Shown here: piece by piece, positions 1 to 12,151 of the stretch | How the letters are laid out: every line of letters begins with the position of its first letter | Position numbering within the stretch: the first letter of the stretch is position 1 | Origin: Phlebopus portentosus | Taxonomy: Eukaryota > Basidiomycota > Agaricomycetes > Boletales > Boletinellaceae | Length of the DNA stretch: 64,000 nt | Reading direction: 5' to 3' | Assembly (NCBI GenBank): GCA_037892935.1 | Contig: JAYXKI010000003.1 | Span: 2,976,001 to 3,040,000 of the forward strand | Notes under the pieces: generated by a model | Told to the model about the DNA's origin: nothing | The model's input: the letters and a program-made list of their open reading frames with translations, nothing else | Database searches by the model: none | Position numbers and translations under genes: made by a program

Positions 1-27
1 ATGTCTCTCATCGATCATCTCTATTAG

Positions 28-2033
28 CATTCGAGTGCCCTTACCCAGGCTGCGGACGCCAGTTCAACGTCTCAAGCAATATGCGTCGGCACTACCGAAA
101 TCATTCGTCTCCTGCTGGTCTTGGTCCGGGTACTGCACCAGGCCTGGGAATTGGATTGGGTATGGGCATGCACGAACCGTTTGGTCCGCGTTCAATGCTA
201 GGTTTACACGCCGGACCACCAAGTTATCCTGGACCACAATTTTCGCATATACAATTGGAGCGTGAGAGAATGCAGAGAGAAAGGCTGGCGATGGCTGGCC
301 CCCCGAGAGAACCTAACCCGCAGTATGGACCACCTAGTGCATATCGGCCCCCGCCTCATACCAACGGTGTGCCTCTGCCGGTATCGCATCCGCCACGGGT
401 TCCTCCGCCTCATGGGATACATCACGGAGCACCGTATGGATCATATCCTTCTGGTTTCGGTCCGAGAGAGTCCGAGTTGGATCGGAGGGAACGATTGACA
501 AGATTGGAGAGGGATAACTGGGAAATTCGCGAACGTGAAATTGAGCGAGAACGCATAGGCAGATTGGAAAGAAGACCATTGTCTAACCAAGCGCCTATTC
601 ATCCAGCGTTTTCACACCATTCTTCGACGCAGCTTGGGAGAACTCCCGATTATCGCACCGGTGGGGGATCAGGTCAATCTTTCCTGGACCACGTTCGTTA
701 TCCTCAGCCTACCGCCAGAAGTGTACCATCATCCCTTATCGATCATGATCCGCCTCCTGCGCATCCTCAGCCACAACAGCCTCATCCAGTTCAACTTCAT
801 CCTCAGGCTCGACACCCAGCAGCAGGACCGATTCCTGTGCTTCGTTCATCCCACTCGTTCTCGCATCCGTATGCATCGCCACATGGTCACCGTCATTCAC
901 GCTCGTCTCCTTCTCACTCGCATTCCCATTCTCGGGAACGTCACAATTCTAAGTCACCTATAGTCAGCCCCGCTCTTTCTGCCGCATCCTCTCTTCCAGT
1001 TCAAGGCTGGCGTGGCCATGCACACACACACAGCGCACCAGCATTTGATGGGCTTGGGCGGACTCGGGGTGTTGAGCTGCCACCTTTGATGACAAGTATG
1101 CGATCGCCATATAATAGAAATGCTGCTCTCCCTGCAGGGCACGGAAGAAGCCATTCATATTCAGCATCTAGCAACCATATTGGTCCTGGTCCTACATTTG
1201 TTCCTCCTTTTAATCTCGGACGCGACGAAGAAAGGAGCGAAAGAAGGGCAAGACGCGACTCAACTGCCGCACTTACGGGACATGAAAGTGACCGTGAAAT
1301 CATGCAAGGAGCGATTTCCGATTTTGAGAGTGAAGACAGACGCGAAGAGAGTGACGTGGAAATGCGCGATGCTATTGGAGAAACAGTTGGTCGAGTCCGT
1401 CCTCTTTCCCCGGCTTTAGGGGTTATAGAATCTCCTCTGCATCCCTTATCACCTACGTTCCAGAGGCGTACTCCACCTCCTCATGGCATGGAACTGCGCC
1501 GGCGACCCAGCAACTCTCAGCCCGTTACGGCCTCTGGGACCTCATCTTCACGAGATCGGGCTTATTCACAACCACATCCTCATTACACACACTCGCGAAC
1601 TGGATCAGGCTCCTCATCCGGTCATGGTCACGGCTACGCTTCTCATCCTTATGCCAGAGCGCGTCATGCACATAGCCAGTCGCGTGAGGTTGCAGTGGTG
1701 GTGGCGGACGCGGTATCACCACGTCTACGAGCTTCTCTTTCCACCTCTCCCAAAGCACCACTTCCTATCACGTCAACATCAGTCTCACCCCGGGCATCTA
1801 TTTCTTCCGGAATGTCTCCGGGACCCTTGCAGAATGGTGTCAGTACGGATGCTCGCCCGTTTCAGGAGCCAGGACATTCTGTTAGGGGTCCCAAATTGTC
1901 ATCTCCAATCTCGACGTCTGGTCACACTTCCCGCTTCCCGGTGTATACTTTCCCACCTCCTGCTCCGCCTCCAGGCGTCGGTATTCCTACTAGTTCGCCT
2001 GTCGGGAGCGTGGCAATGGAAGTAGAGAATTGA
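28..2033 (+). CDS. C2H2 zinc-finger protein, 3' part (5' end outside window)
   Basis: The reading frame enters through an intron acceptor (tag at 25-27). It opens with a complete C2H2 finger at 36-104: two Cys in CPYPGC, the core FNVSSNMRRH and the final H-x3-H. The first exon base completes a Pro codon, as in the two paralogues in this window, so a first finger probably lies upstream. The remaining ~640 residues are low complexity: Arg/Glu-rich stretches near 250-560, His/Ser-rich stretches near 850-950, and many Pro and Ser. The stop is at 2031-2033. It is probably a nuclear DNA-binding regulator; targets are unknown. No AT-hook was seen, unlike the other two. Confidence 0.85.
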
Positions 2034-4250
2034 CATCGGGTACGCATTTCCAGTTCTTTCAAATTCAACTTATTAATTCTTGGTTTGATTAGATTCCTTC
2101 TCGACGTCGTTATCCTATGTGGTCTCCTTCAGCTTCGTGCGCGTGAATCTTGCTGTTTCAATTTTCATCGTGTTCTGACCGTATGTTTCTGTCCTTGGTT
2201 CAGTCGTGAAGTGATAAAGCGGCCTTTATTTGAAATTTCTTGTTTATTACCTCGTGTCACAACTTCTGCGCGTGCAATTTGCACATCATATGCATATATT
2301 TCGTCTCTGTCTGCCATCGTTCTTTCCCTTGCTTGGTTGTTCCTTCTTTCGCCCTGCTCATCAGCGCTTGTCTCGAGATTCATAGAAATGCGCCATTTAT
2401 GATGCGCGCGTTGTACCGTGCAGATTTTCTTCCGTCAACAACGTGACGCTGGCTTACTTATTCGTTGACTTCAGTCCTCCGTCTCTACCCAGAACATGTG
2501 CATGCCGATATTGCACGTAATGTATAGTGTAGAATATGTACTCGCTAGCCATAGTCGTACTCTGTAGTTGGCTAACCAGTAGTGTACTCGATGTTGCTCA
2601 AACTAACTTGTATCACTAGGATGACTCGTACTTATCATTTGTTTTTGTCTTGTGACCTCGAGCTGCTAATCCCCCCTATCAACTAACCTTTTGTTGTCTT
2701 GCTTCTCAGTTCTGTGTATAAACTTATTCATTGTTGAAAAAGTACAAGTAATTTTGGAGTGTATCTGCAAATGACGACAGATTTGTAATTGCAAGATTAC
2801 TGCGCTGTAAACTTCATGAGCATCTGACTCGGATAGTATAAAGTCTTACGTAACACGATGACAATCGGGGTCTGGTTTGACGATCAGCGCTGATCAGAAT
2901 TGCAGAGTATTGTACGGGGGTACTACTACAGTGCGGAGCATCGATACCTCAGTAGAATCCGTAGTTTTGAGTTTCTGACCCGGACAAAAACTTTTGTGAT
3001 GCAAGTAACAAAGTTATGCATGAATCCGATGTTTTTGATGGCCCATCAAAAATGTTTCGGTTTTTTTTTTGGAAAAAAAAAGGGAAAACGGCGAAAAATT
3101 CGAATAAATTATAGGGGCGATGATCCTGATATTCCCTTGAAATGGCAATGATCGGCGTGATTGTATTATATAACTATCTCTTTTTGGTCTATTCTGATGG
3201 TATCACTAATGAATAAAATGTTTTATAATGGCGATATTTTACTAGTATATCTCAGTCCACCTCCAGCGGGATCTATTCGGTGTTCATCCCCACGGTTCTC
3301 AACCACAGATTTGCACGTTCAGGATAATTGGGATATTCCTCAAAGAACCTTCACAAAATTTTCGAGTAATCCATATAATTTCTTGGTCAGACCTTATCTG
3401 GCAGGGGCCCGCAGCCTGCGAATAACCGGCAACGTGTCTGGTCTTGCGCTACCTGTCATGATGTATACGTTTTCTCCTTTGTACTACTAGGATGTGTTCC
3501 TCATCCAACACTGGACAAACCGTAGTCTCTTACTTCTTGCGCTTTTCAGAATTGCTTGTGAGTAAATCAATGGATGCTGCCTCTCAAAGCGCACATTTGA
3601 AAGCTAGATTAATATTGGGGAGAATGGAGAAGAAATTGAGAAGGACACCCTAAATGTCATGCATATCGGCTTGACACCGAAGACGTCCAAGCGCGTAGCC
3701 TATGTTCCTATTTATAAGGCTAGTCTGAATACACAAAAGACCATATATCACATCCTGTTGCATTGGTTATGTTCGAAGAATTGCTAACACCGAGAAGAAC
3801 CGCATATCCACGAAAGAACGGACTTTTGTTTTGTCCTCGTGCGCAAAAACGGATGTGGTAAGCTTCATCAAGTTAAAAGAAGTTAGCTGAGACAGAGACT
3901 GGATTGTGACCTGAGCTGCAAGACACATAATGTGCACACTTGGGCGTAGCCTTAAACATACCAACGAAGAATCTGTAGAAACTACGGTAGAGTCTGATGA
4001 AAGAAGCGTGATTACATTGCAATAAGATGTGTCATAAGCTGGACTATACTTTCGGGGTACATATAAAATGAATGTCCAAATCCATTGAAACAGTTAAATC
4101 AATATGGCAGTACTTCGGCTCAGGGAGTTACGCATTAAAGGAAGGATTGGAACGAAAAGAACTAGAAGCGCTACGTCCCGATGTTAATCTCTGATGTTGA
4201 TCCCGCGACGATTTCAGGTATCCTTTCACAGTCGGACAATATCAGACTTC
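2034..4250. other. intergenic, no gene recognised
   Basis: The first few hundred bases are probably the 3' UTR of the zinc-finger gene. The rest has only short unrelated reading frames. A T-run followed by an A-run lies near 3060-3090. No RNA gene or repeat was recognised. Confidence 0.5.
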
Positions 4251-6905
4251 TCAACGCGTGCTGACCCTTCGCCTCTTGCGTAGTATCCTTCCTCCGATTT
4301 CCGTTCCGTCTGTAGAATGCACACCATCTTGCAAATTCGAGTTTTCCTCTTCAACTTTTTTCCCTTCTATCTCGATAGCTGCAGGAGCGCACTTCCTGGG
4401 TCGACCTCTTCCCCGGTTTGACGCTACAACACTGCTCTTCGGTCGTCCCCGTCCTCTATTTCCCGTCCCCCGTTTGGGAACCTTTCCTTTCTTGGGCGAA
4501 GGCCTTCCTGTGTATTCATCGTCGTCGTCGTCGTCATCACCCCCCTCGCTTTCGTCACTTTCATATTCGTCGCCGCCTGCATTCGCGTCCTTGCTATCAA
4601 CTTGGTCGGGAGAAGGACGATAAGTGCTTTTTGTTTTCCGGATACCATCAGGAGATTCGGGCGGCAGATGCGAATATAGCTCATACGGAGGGGCGGGGGC
4701 TGCACCCGGAGTTTTCAAGCTTGCGAGGCTTATTCTGGCCGAATTACCACGATATTCCGAGTCCCGTACCGGTCCATCGATGTTCTGTGAATGCAGCCGC
4801 TCATCTATGAATGCACGCTGATAAGTTCCGTTGTCTCTCATACCATTCGCGACGGCATATGCATTGTGACCATTCAACGAAGCAGCCTGGGCATATTGTT
4901 GCGGTTGTCCAGAGTATGGTGGATACTGGTTAGAGTCTGTATAGGATACATTCGGTAACTGCATCTGGGCTGGATAACGCGGTTCTCCATACACAGTGTT
5001 TACCCCACTCGTGCCATGGAAGGTCAACGTTTGCTGCTGCTGCTCTTGGGACCGCTGGGAATAGTAACTCTGGTACTGTTGCGGAAATTGTGAAGCTTGT
5101 GAGGAGACATGGGTTACGTCCGTTGGGATTGGAGTAAGGGTCTGTCGGTATAGCGCCCTGCTCATGTTGTTTGCCGAAAGGGAGAACGATGCGTCGCTAC
5201 TGGATGGAGCAACGGGGAAAGGAACACTGAGCCCATTGCTTTCCGTGATTACCTGCTCTCTTCGCCTTGGGCTGAGTTCCATTCTTGAGTTCGAAGAAGC
5301 ACGGGCATTGGAAGTCGACGGCCCAAACCGTCTAATTCCCTCGTCCTCGGTAACTTCAGCCTCTCTTCGAGCATCGGTACCCTCCAACTCTGGGTCAAGT
5401 TCTCCATCGGCATCAGCATCTCCATCAGCATTGAAGTCGTCATCATCATGTCGGCCGATGAGAGAAGGATCGACGGGGAACACCGAAGGCGCTCCCCCAC
5501 CCGTTCCAAGAGGCACTCCCATGGTTGACTGCATTCTAGTCATCATCTGCTGCACGCCCATCCGATTAGATTCGAGCAGCGAAGGCGGGCCAGATTGCCC
5601 AGGACCAGGACCAAAAGTATTGTAAGGTGCCATCGGCGGAAAAAAATTCCTTTGAGATTCGTTGTCTAGATCACGCTCATCACCTTCATTCGTATACGGC
5701 GGCGTTATAAGAGCACTATTATCCGAGTGTTGTTGCTCTCGACCAGTTGTACTACTTCTTACATCCGAGCTCGGTGGATAGAATTGTGTCGAATAATCAG
5801 GTAAATCACCAGGCACAGTCACATTGTCATAGTTTGCATTCAAGGACAGAGACAATACTTGTTGTTGAGAATCCGGATCGCGCTGCGTATGTCTCCATTC
5901 TCCATGAAGCTCCTCATGGTCAGAAGATTGGGTCGGAAGGAACGGGTATATATTATTTTGCGGCAGAGGGGGTGGTGGAGGACGGCGTGCATGATTCCGG
6001 AAATGCCGACGCATGTTTGATGATACGTTAAAGGTACGACCGCACCCTTGAAATGGGCAGACATAAGCTGGAAAGGAAAATGTGTATGAGCATATAAAAG
6101 GTACGGGTTGAAGAAAGGAATTGAATTGTGTCATGAAATGAATAATGTAATCAAAGACAGTAAGGAACGGGAAAAATAAAATGCTGACGTCGACGTAAAT
6201 CCGATTTTCGCGACAATCATGCAGCGCAATTCCAGATAAACTGAACACAGCTCACGTTTTGCACCAGTGTGCGTATTGAGATGAATTTTCAGTGAACTTG
6301 GACGATTAAATCGCTTGCCACAACGCGGGCAAGGGTGCCTTCTCTTTTCGCCTTCAGGTGTACCATCCGCGTCTTCGTCGTCCTCGGCTTCGGCCGCATC
6401 TTCACGAATCTGCACAGAGGATCCAGGTAACTGTAAGTGTACGTCTGATGGCATAGGAAACTGTTGCTGTCCCGATGGATAATAATAGGGGTTTTGTGTC
6501 CGCGGATGACTAGGACTCTGCGCGTGTACAACGTCATACGCCCGTTTGTTCGAGCGCTTGCCACTATTACCCTTTGTTCGCGTCGACGGGAGCTGATGAG
6601 CAGACTCGCTGCCTGCAGCACCGCTGATCATCGCATATTGCATCCCTTGTTGCTGAAAAGCCGTGCTTTGCGGATGTTGTGGATGCGTTAGTTGCGGTAC
6701 GGCGTCGGGCAATTGAGGCATCAATGTAGCCGGTTGTTGTAGATGTACTGCTTGCTCCGGGTGTTCAAAGAAATGCTCTAGAACAGCAAAGGGAACAGAA
6801 CAAGGTTTGAGATTGTGCAGCTCCAGACGAGAAATATGGTGGCATACCTGGAAAGAGGTCTTTAAGCCCGGGCAGCGTCGAGCCGTCCACAGCCAGTGTC
6901 TCCAT
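4251..6905 (-). CDS. C2H2 zinc-finger / AT-hook regulator, 798 aa
   Basis: Three exons: 6905-6848, 6777-6256 and 6067-4251 (introns of 70 and 188 bp). They total 2,397 nt, so 798 residues plus stop. The start is the first in-frame ATG, in context ACAAAATGG. Two C2H2 fingers lie near residues 165-220. The first has core CPRCGKRFNRPSSLKIH; the second has CPFQGCGRTFNVSSNMRRH. They are joined by a TGAKP linker, and intron 2 splits its Pro codon in phase 1. The C-terminal half has acidic runs (near 5390-5450 and 4530-4550) and two AT-hook cores, GRGRPK and GRGRPRK, near the end. The N-terminal region is Gln/Pro-rich. A nuclear DNA-binding transcription factor is inferred; regulated genes are unknown. 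It is a paralogue of the genes at 28-2033 and 25106-27209. Confidence 0.9.
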
Positions 6906-8132
6906 TTTGTACGCGGTACCTTTATACGGCGTCGGGTCTATGAATGTCTCTAGCTTCGACTTGGACCCTCAGCAACGGGCTCGGAGAATGTTCGCGGTCG
7001 ACAAGGCGATGGTGGGCGTTTGTGAAGAAGAAAGCGGATGAGTGCCATCTTGTGCTTTCTTGGTGCTTACCAAATGAAGGAGACCGAATAATGTATTACA
7101 TAACCAGAATTATTGTCCTAGACCCTAGACGCACAACCCGGGTCCATGCACCTTCGCAGCCAGAACAACTTCAGAGATCTTCACCAACTTTGAGAAAATA
7201 AAACTAGTTCATACATCAGAGTGGGTATTATCTCAAAAAATCGGCGAGGCTGATCAGCGAACGAATCACGTCGATCCGCCGTGCCCGACAATCATCTCTA
7301 ATTCTAATTTTATTTCCGTCCTTCCGAACTTTCCGTTCGTTTGGCCACGCATTTGTTCACCCCGCTCTCTCGATTGCATTTGTCTGCCTCAACTCCATAT
7401 GCTTGTCTTGCATCTTGAGCTTGACTTGCGATAAATCGAGTCGTTTGGATGGTCCCGAAAGACGGTGTACTTTCGAAATTTGCACAATTTGTCTCGTGCT
7501 GCTGCCTTCTCCATCAGGAATCAACTTCCTTTTCAGAAGTAGATTTGATGATGTCAGAAGGCAATCAGACAAAGCCGAAGAAGGGAGTGAGCGGAGCGGG
7601 ATTACATACAGTCAATGTCCGCATTGCAACAGTCTCGCTCGCAACCAACCGGCGACGGCCGTGAGGGACGGATGTGTCGAGTCTACGATTCTTAAGTGGC
7701 GAAGGCTCTTTCTGTGTTCGGCACCGGAATTTTAAGTAGATCGAGCTTCGGCCAGTCGGAGTCGAAAATTCGCCTTCTCCGGTGATGAACGAGCGAGGGT
7801 CAAGGGGCAGGAGAGATCAGAGTCCCCCAGTGCCGAGAGTCGCTAAAAATTGCTTGTCGAGGGCTCATGTTACTGAAACTTCTTAGTAAATTATATTACA
7901 TATTAGCTATGTATACGCGTACAATACAAACACATAAAAAGATTCGAGCGGCACAACAATGCGACGTACAAATAGCAAATGCAACATGAAAACTTCTAGC
8001 TCAATTTATTTCGCGATCGGTCATCTACTGTATATGTCCGGTCTTTCGCAACGCTTCTTGATCACAGACAACACGAGAATTCCCACCGCGATCTATATCG
8101 ATAAAGATATGCTCCTGCGCACGTTTCATGTT
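6906..8132. other. intergenic between divergent/convergent genes
   Basis: This stretch holds the upstream region of the minus-strand zinc-finger gene and, toward 8132, the 3' side of the MARVEL gene. Only short ORFs without recognisable domains are present. Confidence 0.5.
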
Positions 8133-8924
8133 TCATGCATGCACGCTGTATTGAGAGTACTCGCTCATTCGAGGATTCGAGCCTTCGCGTGTCCAATGCC
8201 CATGAGCAGGATCCGCCCATGAACTATTCGCGGTAGCGTAAAGGAGTGTGGTAACGACAAGAGCTGTAACAGTGATCCAGCCAAGCCATGAAAAGGCGAC
8301 CATTGCCGTGAGAACTCGACAAGCGTTGTACTGAGAGCAGAAGCTCGGGAGGTTCGGCCAAATACTCTGAAAGCACGTATAAGATAAACGTCAAAAAGAA
8401 TATAACACTGATAACGAGCTCACTGTGGCTACCGCGGCACCCACCAACCATAGAAGCCAAAGAATCGCAAGTCCAAGCAGTTCATGCCAGACAAGTGAAA
8501 GGAATTTGTATTCGCGGCGGCCATGAATCATATGTATCCTGTTCAGTACAAGTCGATTCAGGTACGTGGTGGACGAAATTCACGACACACATACACCAGA
8601 GGAGACCATACGATCGCCAAAATAGAGCAGACAAGTAGTTCTGCAACAATGGGATCTATGGAATGTACAAGTAAGTGATCAAAATAGCAAGGGCATTAGT
8701 TATTTGGGAAAAAAAGGCGTACCATAAAAGCTCTGTCCATTGTTCAAGGGATCCAGGGGATCCAGATGTGTCGTATAATGGATGCGAGCGGCAGTGAGGC
8801 CTAGCAATACAACAGAAAAGATCCACTATCCCTTAAGTCAGGACACGGACAGTTTGGCCGGATGGAGTAATCAGCTCACCAGGATGACATATAAAATTGC
8901 GCGGATTGTAGGATATGAAACCAT
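8133..8924 (-). CDS. MARVEL-like four-helix membrane protein, 185 aa
   Basis: Assembled from five small exons: 8924-8880, 8825-8723, 8655-8595, 8538-8424 and 8366-8133. The four introns are 54, 67, 56 and 57 bp and the exons total 558 nt. The product has four hydrophobic segments: near residues 10-28 (WIFSVVLLGLTAARIHYT), 54-73, 92-113 (LLGLAILWLLWLVGAAVAT) and 132-158. A GRREYK loop precedes helix 3 and the C-terminus is polar. This layout and these words match fungal MARVEL-domain proteins, which sit in plasma-membrane or vesicle membranes; the exact role is unknown. The start is the ATG directly before the first helix; an upstream in-frame TGA supports it. Intron 3 was placed at GT|GTATGT, which keeps the frame and gives a strong donor. 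Confidence 0.82.
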
Positions 8925-11446
8925 GACTCGGAAGAGTGGTCCAACAGGTTGTCAAAGGTGATAGTTGGCAGCACGAGTTTTCGAAAGCTTTGCTTATATA
9001 TCTGTGACGGCGTAGAATGTGAAATGACATCGACCTCTGGTACCACCGAAGGCCTGCCATGAGGCAACGGGTTGGCAAGGCAGTACAGGGCGTGTCCATT
9101 TTTACGTTGGAGACGTGGCGTTTGTAACGTGTTTTCCGTGTGCCGTAATCGCCGAATGGGCAAGACGAGAACATAAGAGTAAGCTCGAGACGATGGAAGT
9201 GAATGCAGATGTGATAGAATAAGCTGAGATTATATGGTTGACAAGAAGTGAAGAAGCTCTCAGAAGTCAGGACGCGGGAGAAATTCCGGTACCAAATAAT
9301 GCCAAATAAGGCATGCGCATTATAGGAAGTCAGCAGTACTTCGCCCTTTGTCTGCGACACGCGAGAACGGTATGTTCACTGCGACCCGTTTTTTCATCAT
9401 TGATAAGAGAACGTACAGCACCGCTTATGCACGTGTTTATCGAGAGGCAGCCTCTGCTTCCCATTTACTTCGCTATTCATCCGAGTCAACACTCTGGTTT
9501 TCTGGACCTCGGTGTTTTCATTGTGTGGACCTCGCGTGTTTCGTGTGTCTTGGATTCTATGTTGATCATCCTCTCTCGGTGCAGGCGCTTCATGCACTGA
9601 AGTCACTCACTGACATTCCTTTGAGTCTCTCATTACATAACAAATGGCTTACTGCAGTACCACTGTCAAGGGGGCCGGTGGAGACGATATCGGGTGACTC
9701 GTTTCTGGAGACATGATTGGAGAGTTGGCGATCCGAAGGCGTTCCGCAGTACTGGTGTGTAGCTCACCAGGAGCGGGTAAGAATGATCTTCTGAGGGCAG
9801 GGCGGTCGTATGACCTCAGCTAGGCATCGGAATGGTATATGACTGAGGACTGGAGAAGGTTGTTTGAATGCGACGCACCTCTGCGTAGGATTGGTTGGCC
9901 GTTCTCAAGGGAAAGCGAAGTTGCACTGCAGTGTATGGGATGTATACATCCCGGATACTGGCGGGTCAATTTGTTCGGTGTGTCTGTTTGCATGGGATTA
10001 CACCCCTTCAGCACAGGCATTCTCCATTGCCTTTAGGACCGAGTTCCTGCTCCGAGAAGTTCAGGACTGTACGTAACGAGTTGGTGTCATGGGTATCGAG
10101 AGAGGCTGCGAATGATTTTATTGGACCGGAGTGAACCTTTGACAGGGCGGCTGGAGATGGTATCTACGGTCGAACATCGGGCTTGTTTGACCGTGGCGGT
10201 AGTCGGTACTGCATCAGCCCCCACCGATAGGATCACGGAACCTTCTTTTCGGCAAATATGGAGCCCACTAAGGGACAATGCCTAAGCACAAAGAAACTGG
10301 ATACTGTGAGGACGTCCTTCACGAGGTGGAGGTGGTGAAGCGGACCCACAGACAGATGTCGTTCCGGATCCTTCATTCGTCCAGTCATCGGATTAAATTT
10401 GACGGCTCCGCTCGTTGACTTTCGACTCTGCGTTGATGGCTTCATAGGAGCTTCCATGACTCTTATGAATCGAACCTAACACAAAGGGGTCCTTTCCCGG
10501 CCCCGATAACTTCTGCTTTTGCGTATTTTATGCTACCCGGAAATAGTTATTTTGGAGCAAGAGGGTGTCGATTTCTTATTGGCCATTTTAGTCTTGAAGT
10601 CTCGAAATTTTTTTCCGACGTACACTTGCATGGTAAGTAGCGAAGCTTGTCCTTTTGTTCGGAGGCATTCCAACTTTCTATGTATTGTTTGTTGCAATTT
10701 TTCCGCCATTGGTTTTCGCCGAATCCAATACAGTTTATGCACGTTCAGGATCGGTCGTACAGTACATTTGATTGCAGAGGTACAGCCACAACAGGCAATT
10801 AAGGACATCATTGATGATGATATCCTTACTGTCATAGAACCCTTCTTTACAATTCTCACCTGTAGGCTCACAATGCCATATTTTTAGCTCGAAAAAAAAG
10901 TCGTGCAGTCGCAAATGCATGCTTTACATTGCTATGTGCTCAGAAAAAATTTCTGGATTTTTTTTGTTTTGAATTGTGTAGGGAACCCCTCTTTATAAAA
11001 TTTGTCACACTGTGTCACAGATTTCACACGCGCAGCACCTCGGCACAATCACCACTCAGCATCACTTTTTGTCACTTTTGTGACACCTCACCTCCCAACA
11101 GACACTCATCAATAATAATTCAGGATAATATACAATCAGTCTAGCAAAAAAAATATAGACATAATTCAGTGCCAGAAGTGCATACAATTGACCAGAATGA
11201 TAAAGTGCATGTGCAATGAATTTTTTTGAGAGGATCTACATTCACTAACTAACACATAAAATGAAATACTCCACCAATCCCCCTGAAACTTTGCAGAGCA
11301 TGTATGAATTTTTTGAGGGCAATTGGAAAAGTGGAAGGTAGAGAAACTGTGATTTGTAAATAAAGAGGGGTAACTTGTAGAGAGGGGTCACACGATAGTA
11401 ATTAATTGCCTGTTGTGAGCTGTATTGGATTACTGCTGTTTTCAGG
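8925..11446. other. intergenic, no gene recognised
   Basis: Several open frames of 60-120 codons exist on both strands, but none could be joined into a model with good splice sites or a known domain. From about 10.5 kb the sequence becomes AT-richer. Confidence 0.45.
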
Positions 11447-11644
11447 ATTGTTTAGAAAAGCAGATCACGTGAAAATCACTGCATCGGTATTTTTACATGC
11501 CTCTATGCACATACAGTATGGCACAATTTTTGACATTACAGGAAGACGTGGTATATTGTGGAGAAAAATCAAGGTTTGTTGGGTTTTGGGGGGTTTTCTG
11601 AGGCGATGCAGCAAATTTTCACGTGATCTGCTTTTCTAAACAAT
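11447..11644. repeat. inverted repeat (30-bp perfect arms) at CACTA insertion site
   Basis: 11447-11476 is the exact reverse complement of 11615-11644, with 138 bp between. The CACTA element starts at 11645, at the outer edge of the right arm. Beyond the element, 18792-18827 resembles the reverse complement of 11411-11446 (shared words GAAAAC, GCAGTAA, AGCT). The arm was therefore longer and was cut by the insertion. It may be an older foldback or MITE-type element. Confidence 0.75.
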
Positions 11645-12060
11645 CACTGCGTGTTGGGCAGATCTGGGCAGATCACCCCAGAAGAACTCAGATGGCCTGA
11701 AGAGACCTGTAGGAAGCTTAGTGTAGATGATCTGTGATAGATGTACCGTAGATGAGAATAGACTGTCTGCTTTGAGCTACAAAAGGCGAGTGCAGATGGT
11801 CTGACCTAAGGTTTTCCCAGATGAGTTTAGGTAAGCTGGCCTCACCTAGGTGAAGCCAGTTAAGATAATCTATGGTGAGGTAAGCGTAGATGAGATTAGA
11901 TGGTCTGCACAGATCAGGCCAGATCCGTATAGACCGTCTAATCTCATCTAGAATGAGGTCATCTGAGGTGATCTGCGGCGAGGTCAGTCCAGATAAGATT
12001 AGATGATCTGGACTGATCACCGCAGATTAGTGCAGATCCCCTGTCCTCACCTACCATCAT
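11645..12060. repeat. CACTA left terminal and subterminal repeats
   Basis: The terminal inverted repeat begins at 11645. Many direct and inverted copies of agat(g/t)atctg and cagatc-type words follow. In related elements such clusters bind the element's own proteins; here that is inferred. Confidence 0.75.
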
Positions 12061-12151
12061 CACTGTCCAGACACGATGCCAGCGCGACAAGCTCACCGGT
12101 ATCCCTTCAAGTTGGACTTGAATGCCCAACACCGGCCTCTTATCGTCTGGT

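Noticed and set aside
3161..3490. Plus-strand 109-codon open frame
   Set aside because: Composition is unlike the genes here and there is no domain or splice context.
8833..9360. Minus-strand open frame of 175 codons upstream of the MARVEL gene
   Set aside because: The MARVEL start lies inside its span in another frame, and the longer frame has no recognisable domain or consistent splice sites.
9397..9714. Possible extra 5' exons of the MARVEL gene from ATG 9714
   Set aside because: The phases of candidate donors and acceptors do not match. The model starting at 8924 already gives a family-like N-terminus.
10233..10457. Minus-strand 74-codon open frame
   Set aside because: No family recognised, no start context and no continuation through splice sites.
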